Shown: one piece after another, positions 26,376 to 34,600 of the stretch
How the letters are laid out: each line of letters opens with the position of its first letter
Position numbering within the stretch: the stretch's first letter is position 1
Source: Marinobacter sp. ELB17
GTDB taxonomy: Bacteria > Pseudomonadota > Gammaproteobacteria > Pseudomonadales > Oleiphilaceae
Assembly (NCBI RefSeq): GCF_000169375.1
Contig: NZ_AAXY01000018.1
Location: forward strand, 1-64,000
Direction of reading: 5' to 3'
DNA: 64,000 nucleotides
Made by a program: the position numbers and the translations under genes
Notes under the pieces: generated by a model
Told to the model about the DNA's origin: nothing
Database searches by the model: none
The model's input: only the letters and a program-made list of their open reading frames with translations

Positions 26376-26870
26376 TCAGGCATTGTCGTCGGTGAGCACG
26401 TCGAGGGCACTGGCAATGCCGCGCACCACAGCTGGCGTCAAAGCGCCTTTTTGTATAAGGGTAATGAGCCGTCCGTGCAATCGCACGATGTCGTTACGGT
26501 TCGGTGGTATGACGTGCTGGGTGAGTAGGCGCCGCGCATCCCTTGCCGCTTCATCGCGGGTGGACAGCCGGCCGGTCATATCAATCATGTAGCCTTTACC
26601 GGTCGACAGCCACTTGGCGCTCACCCCGCAAATCTCTGCCACCTCCATGAAGTACCGGGTGCTCTGCAGATCACCGTTCACCAGCTTGTAGGTGTTGGTT
26701 CTTGAAACGCGGATATCAAAGTCCGTGCGCAGCCGCTCCCGCAGCTGCATGGGCTTCAGCCTGGCATGAACCAGTGACACTTCCACCCGAGCCCCCAACC
26801 CTGACATGCCCTTGGGCATGTGTACCGGCGCCCCCCTGCCGGGAGCCTCTATTGGCGTGTCTTCAACCAT
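26376..26870 (-). CDS. HTH (Cro/C1-like) transcriptional regulator
   Basis: 164 residues. After a short Pro/Gly-rich N-terminus, residues about 35-85 form a lambda-repressor-like helix-turn-helix: LRERLRTDFDIRVSRTNTYK, where the second helix follows an R-V-S turn, then EICGVSAKWLSTGKG, the typical end of XRE domains. The remaining 70 residues are helical and may dimerise. The start ATG 26870 has GAGGTG seven bases upstream. The gene is divergent from the SSB-like gene at 27179. The intervening 308 bases contain direct repeats and an inverted repeat, so it is the natural candidate to bind there and control both directions. Confidence 0.7.
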   Translation of the reverse strand: MVEDTPIEAPGRGAPVHMPKGMSGLGARVEVSLVHARLKPMQLRERLRTDFDIRVSRTNTYKLVNGDLQSTRYFMEVAEICGVSAKWLSTGKGYMIDMTGRLSTRDEAARDARRLLTQHVIPPNRNDIVRLHGRLITLIQKGALTPAVVRGIASALDVLTDDNA

Positions 26871-26983
26871 CCTAAAACACCTCTCATTCTTGTACGTTGT
26901 CCATTAAGGCTTCCCTCACCCAAACTCCGCCAGCCTGCCAGAGTGTCAACCAAAGGGAACAACCGCATTATCTGTTTTTAAAG

Positions 26984-27085
26984 GCTTACCTGATCAAAAG
27001 ACTTGGTTTACCTGATTAAAAACATTGGGTTACCAGATTTAAAAAAGTTTAGGTTGTCCCTTTTGGGTGTCACGGGGTTACCTGG
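26984..27085 (+). repeat. Direct repeats of TTACCTGATTAAAA at 22-23-bp spacing
   Basis: GGCTTACCTGATCAAAA (26984), GGTTTACCTGATTAAAA (27006) and GGTTACCAGATTTAAAA (27029) begin 22 and 23 bases apart. A shorter fourth copy, GGTTACCTGG (27076), lies two further steps on. Two-helical-turn phasing puts all copies on the same DNA face, as in iterons or multi-site operators. Confidence 0.6.
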
Positions 27086-27091
27086 CTTGCT

Positions 27092-27122
27092 CGATACTGC
27101 TTGTTTGCCAGTATCGCATAAT
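27092..27122 (+). promoter_or_regulatory. Operator and -10 of the SSB-like gene
   Basis: CGATACTG (27092-27099) and CAGTATCG (27109-27116) form a perfect inverted repeat with a 9-base spacer. CATAAT (27117-27122) follows at once and fits a -10 box. The left arm would cover the -35 position. A bound dimer would block the promoter. Confidence 0.55.
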
Positions 27123-27178
27123 CTACCGTAGGCAATAACAAACCCAGTTGATTTAACCCCAAATGAAAGGTGTACCTT

Positions 27179-28570
27179 ATGGACGTATTTGCAGAAGTTA
27201 AAAAGATTAACCGCCAGCAGTTCAAAAAAGACGCCACGGTTATCCGTGTTGAAAAGTATGAGCTGGATAAAGACCCGCGTAAGTGTTCCATCATTGGCAC
27301 CGATATGATGAACATGGACGAAAACGGGGTGCCCAAAAAAGTGAAGGTTCAGTTTCACGACCCTTCGGGCAAATCTTTGGGTATCCAGGATTTCGCGGAC
27401 GAAGGTTCCATGTCAAACACACTGCCAGGCGGCATGATTCGTTTGGATAAGTTTGTGACGCGTGCCGATGGCTCTTATGTGTGTGGCCACATGCAACGTA
27501 TTTCAAAGAAGGATGGCCCGCGTACCGATAAGGGTGGCGCTCAACACGATATGGCGATTGACCGTGCGTGGACCAAAATTTACCCGCAGTTGGACGACAA
27601 GGGCAACATAGCCATCATTAAGACAGCCACCAATGAATTCAGTCGTGGCCGTGCCTTGGTGATTCCGGAAGCCAATCCGTCTATTGAAATTACCTTCAAC
27701 AAAGACTTGGGTGACCAGATTAAAGCAGCGGCTACCCTGGCCATTGAGAGCGCACCGGATAAGTCCAAAGCATTCTTGATGTTCCGTCAGTCTGATTTTC
27801 CAACCGTCGCTGAAATGGTGATCCCGAATACCAAGAAGAACGAAGCTGGCAATTATGTTCCGATGACCAAGGCTGAACAACTGGCCATTGTTCCAGAATT
27901 GAATTTCTTCAAAAACATGATGAAGGTAAACGAAAACCCAGCGGCAGCGGGTTTGGTGAAAGAAGCGGTTGCCGGTTTCCAGTTGGACGTTTACGGCATG
28001 CTGAACGATCCCAAATCAGGTAAGCCTCTTGATAAGCCTCGCCTGCAGTCGATGGTCCAGGACACCCAGCGTAATTTTTCGTTACCCAAAAAACCCGGAC
28101 AAGAACGCCCGGATATGGTGGCTCACAACAAACCGGAATTTAAGTTGGCGGTCATCAGTTATGAAATACCGAAAGCGGATGCCGCTACGACTGCCAGCCT
28201 GCAAACGTTGGGTTCCGTACCCGGCGTTACCGCCAGCCCGAACGCAGGCCTATCAGTGACCCCTAACCCGTATTATCCGGCGCCTGGTGCTTCTGCAGCG
28301 ATTGACGCTGACGTGAACGCAGCGGTGAAGACCAGCGAAGCGGCTCAGGCCAGCAAAGCACAACAATCTGCCCAGGCTGCCCCACAACAAAGCGCACCGG
28401 CTGCGCAAGCGCCTGCGGCGGCTGCGGCTGCACCGGCGCCTGCACCGCAACCAGATCAGGCGGATCAAGACGCCGACGTCGACGACGCCATGCTCAACCA
28501 AATGGGTGAAGACGACTACGGCTTTGATATGGACGACTTGGAAGCACAGCTAAGCAACCAAGGACTTTAA
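27179..28570 (+). CDS. Putative single-stranded DNA-binding (SSB-like) protein
   Basis: 463 residues from ATG 27179, chosen because GAAAGG lies eight bases upstream. A GTG at 27170 would add three residues. The N-terminal 120 residues look like an OB-fold (VIRVEKYELDKDPRKCSIIG, GSYVCGHMQRIS). A helical middle region follows. A long Ala/Gln/Pro linker (about 365-425) then leads to an acidic tail (DYGFDMDDLEAQL). Fold, disordered linker and acidic tip is the layout of SSB proteins, but the canonical DDDIPF end is missing and the size is unusual. An intrinsic terminator follows, so this gene is probably made in excess over the giant gene behind it. Function is inferred, not recognised. Confidence 0.5.
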   Translation: MDVFAEVKKINRQQFKKDATVIRVEKYELDKDPRKCSIIGTDMMNMDENGVPKKVKVQFHDPSGKSLGIQDFADEGSMSNTLPGGMIRLDKFVTRADGSYVCGHMQRISKKDGPRTDKGGAQHDMAIDRAWTKIYPQLDDKGNIAIIKTATNEFSRGRALVIPEANPSIEITFNKDLGDQIKAAATLAIESAPDKSKAFLMFRQSDFPTVAEMVIPNTKKNEAGNYVPMTKAEQLAIVPELNFFKNMMKVNENPAAAGLVKEAVAGFQLDVYGMLNDPKSGKPLDKPRLQSMVQDTQRNFSLPKKPGQERPDMVAHNKPEFKLAVISYEIPKADAATTASLQTLGSVPGVTASPNAGLSVTPNPYYPAPGASAAIDADVNAAVKTSEAAQASKAQQSAQAAPQQSAPAAQAPAAAAAAPAPAPQPDQADQDADVDDAMLNQMGEDDYGFDMDDLEAQLSNQGL

Positions 28571-28584
28571 AAGGGTGACCGAAT

Positions 28585-28609
28585 GCCCCGGCAACTGCCG
28601 GGGCTGTTT
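28585..28609 (+). terminator. Intrinsic terminator between SSB-like and giant gene
   Basis: GCCCCGGCA-AC-TGCCGGGGC is a perfect 9-bp stem followed by TGTTTTGTTT. Only 40 bases separate it from the next start codon, so read-through probably supplies the downstream gene at a lower level. Confidence 0.85.
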
Positions 28610-28648
28610 TGTTTCAGGTAAACCTAAAAATCAGTTTCAGGAGTCGTC

Positions 28649-31600
28649 ATGAGTCAACCTACCCTGCCCTGGCCAAATTTGAGCGCCTATAACCTTCTTT
28701 TAACGGTTAACCATGATAAAGCAGGTAACCGTGCCCTGGTGTTGAGGCCCAACGATCCAGAAGAATCGTCTGAGCGGACCACGGCCAGGTTGAACATTTT
28801 GGCGCCTAAAATCGATCAGTTTTGCCAAAAAATTGGTAACGGTCAGATCAAATCCCGTGTTTTGCGCGACCAATACTTGGTGTTTACCGGTCCTTTGGTC
28901 AACAACCAGGCACTCATCAACCGTTTTTTCGGTCGCCTATTTCCAAAATCGTCAACCATGCTCATGACGTTAGCCCAGGCTGAGTCTGCTGAGGTGGTCC
29001 GTAAACAGGCCATGGCACTCTTTAACAAAGATAAGGTTGGCCCAAATACCGCTTTGGATAACCAAGCGCTTATTCAGGCACTCCCAAGTGGTGTGGATTT
29101 CCAGCGTACGGATTCGGGCTGCCTGATCAGTGTATTAGGTCAACCAGGCATTGCGGTCGAGATGCCTTCCAGCATCACCAATCAGGAAGCCGTGGCCTTT
29201 TTTGAAGACCCCCTAATTTCATATTTTAGAACTCTTGAAACAAGCGATATAGACCTCGTGCGCGAGCGCCAGGTGGTTCTGAAACAGTTTTTGAACAAAG
29301 AAAACCTAGAATTTTGGCCCAAGATTGTCGCGAATTTTGAATTGGGTTACCTGAACACCGAAGAGGCACGCTTGAACGTTGCCGAGGTAGCCCTGAAAGC
29401 ACTCCAGAACAGTGATCCTTCGGTTACCCTGTACCAAAAACTGGACGCCTTAAAAGTTCGTCAGGCAAACCAGGCCCGAGTGGTAGACGACCGACTGGTT
29501 GCCCAAATCAAACGTCTGGAAGATGAAATTGACCAGTTTGAGGATGGGCAGCAAGTTGGGGAGCCTAGTAGGGACAACGTACAAGAGAATGATGCGGTTA
29601 CCGGTGTTGTATTCGATGAAGGTGGCTACCGGGAAATTGGCAAGAACACCGAAGGTGTGAGTTTGTTTGAGGACGCCCGCGGCGTTCGCTCGGTGGTGTC
29701 AGGCACGCTGCGCATTCATGAGAAAGTGGCCATTATCCCGACTCGCAACGGTATTGCGATGGCGACGCCGGCGCGCGGCGAAAGCTGGCTGACCGTTGAT
29801 GAATCCTTGGACGCGGCGCCGGCCGGTCTGCGTTATGAAGACATGGTAAGGGCCGCGTTCAGTACCCGCGTCACCGCGGACGACGCTCACTACTGGCATC
29901 CGGTGGCCATCAATCAGGGTGACACCAAGCACCGTTACCTGGCGCGTGCCCGCGAGCGCGGCTATCCGGACGGTGAACTGGAACTGATCAATCTGAAGGA
30001 AACCGACGGCAAATGGTTGGCGCACAGTGAGCTTCTATCGCCGTTGAACGAGCTTACTCTGGGGGCTATGCCCTACCCGGCGCCGACCACGCTGGTAACG
30101 TTGTGGGAAAATGCCGGTTTTCACTTACCCGTTTCCGGGGTACAAAATGATGGCTCAACGTCAAATGCCGCTGGTAAGGGTGCTAATATTGAGCTTGAAC
30201 AACTAAATAAGGACGCTGACGATGCAACTGACCCAACACAAACCGCAGGAACTGATGCCGCCACTAACCACGGCGAACCTGGAAATGTGGGACGAGCTGG
30301 CGGACTATCTGAACGACCGACAGCTACAGGTGGAAACCCTGGCGCAACAAATGATGATCTACTGGAACTCGGGCAACAACCCGGGACCACTGGGCAATCC
30401 GAGCAACCAGCAGAGCAGCCCGAGCTCCCAAGCGGTGCAGGCCGCCTTGAGCCAACCGAACCTGTCACCGGCGCGGACGTGGATGCTCAATCAGATGTTG
30501 GAAATAGCGCTGGCGGCCGAGGAAGCGTGGGCAGCGGATCGGAAGGAAAAGAATCAGGCACCTCCGCCAGCGGAGCCGAGCTACCAGACCCAACCGAATC
30601 TGTATCGGGCGAGCCAGGCACCGGTGGAAACACTGGAACCGTTTCTGGACGAGATGACCGCTCAGATCCGGACCTTGTTCAAGGCACCGGTGGCGGGGAT
30701 CTTTTCGGCCCTGGTGGAATCAATGCCGGCGACGCTGATGGAACTGATGGAAGACCCGAAGCAGCCGGCGTTACTCAATCCGATGCCATTGCTGGAAACC
30801 CTGTCGATTCTGGAACATCAGTTGGCAACCCAGTGGGGGGATCTGCACCTGCAGTTGCTGGAACAGAATCCGCTGTATCAGAGCGAGTCGATGGCGGAAC
30901 GGATTCAGGCAGCGGCGCATACGGAACTGCAGACAACGGAGATGATCTCGAGCAGGATTGGCTCGGCCTTGGAGACGCCGACGCCTTTGAAGACTTTGCT
31001 CGGGTTGAGCGATTTTACGCGGGCTCTGATGAAAACCCCCGCAGCCCCACTGCACGACTGAGAGATAATGTTACCGCAATCATGCGATTGCGGGAGCTTG
31101 AGAAGTCTGGCGAGACACCGACCATGGAAGACCGTGAGGTGATCGCCAATTACTCCGGCTTCGGCGGTATTCATGCCAAGCTCTTTAATCAAGCCACCTA
31201 TGACGCTCCGGATTGGGTGGTCAAAGCCAATAAAACGCTGCGAAGCCTGACGGAAGACGACACACTCAGTCCGACTGATTACGAATCCATTCGTAAAACC
31301 ATCATAAACGCGCATTACACCCACTCCGGTATTATTCAGCCGATGTGGGAGGCGCTGGATCGCTTTAATATTCCATTAAACCGTGTTCTTGAACCCTCAG
31401 CCGGCACGTTGCAGTTCAAATCGTTCATGCCCAAGGAGCTTGAAAGTAAAGTCACCCACACCACCGCGGTAGAGCTTGACCCGATCACGGCCAGAATTGC
31501 AGCAATGATTCACCCGGACGCCACGGTGATCAGCAGTGGTTTTGAGAAAACCACGTTTCCGGATGGCTTCTTCGATTGCGTAATCTCCAACGTGCCGTTT

Positions 31601-34600
31601 GGCGACTACAAAATATTTGATCCTCAACACCCACTGCGCAAGGAGTCCATTCACAACGCCTTTTTCCTGAAAGGCTTGGACAAGGTTCGACCTGGCGGCG
31701 TGGTGTCTTTTTTAACGTCCTCGTACGTGCTGGACTCCAAAGACACCGATGTTCGTAAAGAGATCATGGATCGGGCCCATGTTGTCGGCGCTGTTCGCCT
31801 ACCCACAGGCACGTTTGATAAGACCACCGGTACCAGCGTGGTCACCGATATTCTGTTCCTGCAAAAGAAAGGTGACTTCGAGCCGAACTACACGCCGTTG
31901 AACATCTTGGATGTGCGAACGCTGTCTGCGCCTCTTGGCACGGCCTCATCTATGTTTATTTTTGATGAGGAATTCCAACCTGGTGAGATGGTGCCCCACC
32001 AGACGATGAACCAAGTTTACGTGGATCACCCTGAAAAAATCCTGGGTGATTTGGTGGTAATGAGCAGTCAGCACGGTGCTGCGTTGCGGGTAACCGGTGG
32101 CGGTTCCGTGTCCGAGCAGCGTGAGCGCCTACGCACAGCCTTTGCCTCACTGCCGACAGATTTGCCATCTCACTCCAGATCCACACTTACGCCGGCAGAA
32201 ATTGCTGCACAAGTGGCCGCGTCGAATAACCAAAGCATGACGCTGGAGAACTTGCCGGGCGCTCTGAGCCTGCAGGGCAACACCATTAAAGTAAACGTGG
32301 TAACAGCCACGGGCGCCGTAAGCACCGAGAATTTGGCGTTGCCGAAATCTGCACAAAGCCGTGTGGCCGCCAGCATCATAGCAATGACCAGTCTTAGCCG
32401 GTTGATGGAGCTTGAGACCACAGCGAAGTCGCCCGAAGAAATTACCGAACTCGACGAGCGCCGCCAGCAAGCCAAACAGGACGCTACGGCACTGGTCAGA
32501 TTGAGCGACGGTAAGAAACCTCTCTCTGGCGCAGGCATGCAGGCACTTGCCGCAGACGCTCGTTTCAAACTGCTACAGGGTGCGATTACTGTAAGCACGG
32601 ACCAGAAATGGTCACTGGCGGACATTTACTCCAAGAGAACAGTGTCACCGGCAGAAGGCGCTCCCGAATCAGCGGAAACGCTCGAAGACGCCTTGGCTAT
32701 TTCGCTTGCGTATACGGCCACCGTGTCCGAAACATACATGGTCGGCCTTTTGGCTCACAAAACCAATCCGCCAACCGTAGCGGTTATCCGTACCGCGCTG
32801 GTGGAGAAGAACCTCGCTTTCATTGATCCCGTTACCAATCAATTGGAAGAGCGCAGCGTTTACCTGTCCGGCAACCTGCGGCCTAAAATCGAAGCGGTTC
32901 AAAACATCGTTGCATCGGACCCCTACTTTCAGCACAACCTTGAAGCGTTGGAAGCGGCACTGCCTGAGCCGTTGAAACCGTCACAGATTAAAGTGGGCCT
33001 GGATGCCTTTTGGATACCCAAAGACACCATGAAGGAGTTTTTGAGTGAGGGTCTTGGATTTAACACCGTCGGCACATTCGGCATCCAACCGTTTTTTGAC
33101 ACCCACGTCCGCCACTGGAAATTGGAATCTGCAGGCACCAAGGGGAGCACGTCGCTTAGCAGAATAGCGACGCAACAGAGCCACTTGGCTACAAGTCGGT
33201 GGGGAACCACTCGCAGAAATGCTTTTGAACTGCTTGAAAGTGGATTCACTAACACAATCCCAAAGGTTCAAGACCCGATACCCGGCACTGAACCAAGACG
33301 CTACCAGATGAACGCGCCGGAAACTCTCAAAGCGCAGAACAAGCTTGAAGAAATTACTGACGTGTTTAACCGGTGGATTTACAAGTCTCCCGAGCGCGCC
33401 TCGCGCTTAGCCGACATTTATAACGAGCGGTTCAACACATGGGTACTCAACGACCCAGATGGCAGCCACATGGTCTATCCGGGCATGTCGGATACGTTCA
33501 AACCTTACAAGCACCAGAATGATTTTATTTGGCGTGCCGTGTCTGGCCGTAACGCGATGACAGCTCACGTTGTGGGCGCCGGAAAAACCATGCAGCTGAT
33601 TGGCGCCTCTATTCGCGGCAAGCAAATGGGCCGATGGAACAAGCCGTTGGTGGTTGTGCCAAACCACATGCTTGAGCAGTTTACCAATGATGGTCACAAG
33701 ATTTACCCAGGCGCAAAGATTCTGGCCATGAGTGCTGCGGACGCCCGAGCAGTAAACCGGCCGGCGTTTGCAGCGCGATGCGCTATGGGCGACTGGGATA
33801 TGGTCGTGTGCACTCACAGCGTTTTTGAAAAGATCACCATACCCAAGGAAGCGGAAGCGCGAATTGTCGACAGAGAGCTTAGGAAGCTCCGTGAAGCCTT
33901 GCAAAGCGAGGACGCTGACCCTAATGGCAAAAACCAAACCCAGAAGAACATTGAAAAAGCCATTGCGCGCCTGCAAGAGCGGCTTGAACGCACCTTGGCG
34001 GATATCAATGACAATAAAGAGAATGTTCTGAACCTGGCGCAGATTGGCATTGATTTTATTGGCGTCGACGAAGCTCACTACTACAAAAATTTAATGCTGG
34101 ATACCAGCCGACAGATACCTGGTGTCTCCAACGCATCGTCCAGTCGCGCAACGAACATGCTGTTCAAATCACAGTACATGCACGAGCTTCACGATGGTCC
34201 CTACGGTTTGATGATGGCCACCGGCACTCCGATCTCAAACTCGGTGACAGAATGCTACACCTTCATGCGAGTTATGCGCCCTGACTTGCTGGAAGGCCTC
34301 GAAATTCAGAACTTCAACGACTGGATGGGCCTCTTCGGTGAGATTAAGCACGGCATGGAAATCAAGCCAGAGGGCGGCGGATATCACATGAAGTCTCGAC
34401 TGTCCCGGTTCAAGAACATTCCGGAGCTTATCAAAGCCGTCCGTACGTTCATTGACTTCAAAAGCCGTGAAGACCTCAACCTTCCAACACCCGACATTAT
34501 TGAAACGCAGGTTGTGGCTAAGCCGTCACCAACGATGGCCAATTTCATGAAGTACATCGAGGCGCGTGCCCGGACGGTTCGTGCTGCAAAGCACGATCAA

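Noticed and set aside
33407..34078. 223-codon open frame on the minus strand inside the giant gene
   Set aside because: Antisense to the conserved helicase motifs. It is explained by codon bias of the real gene.
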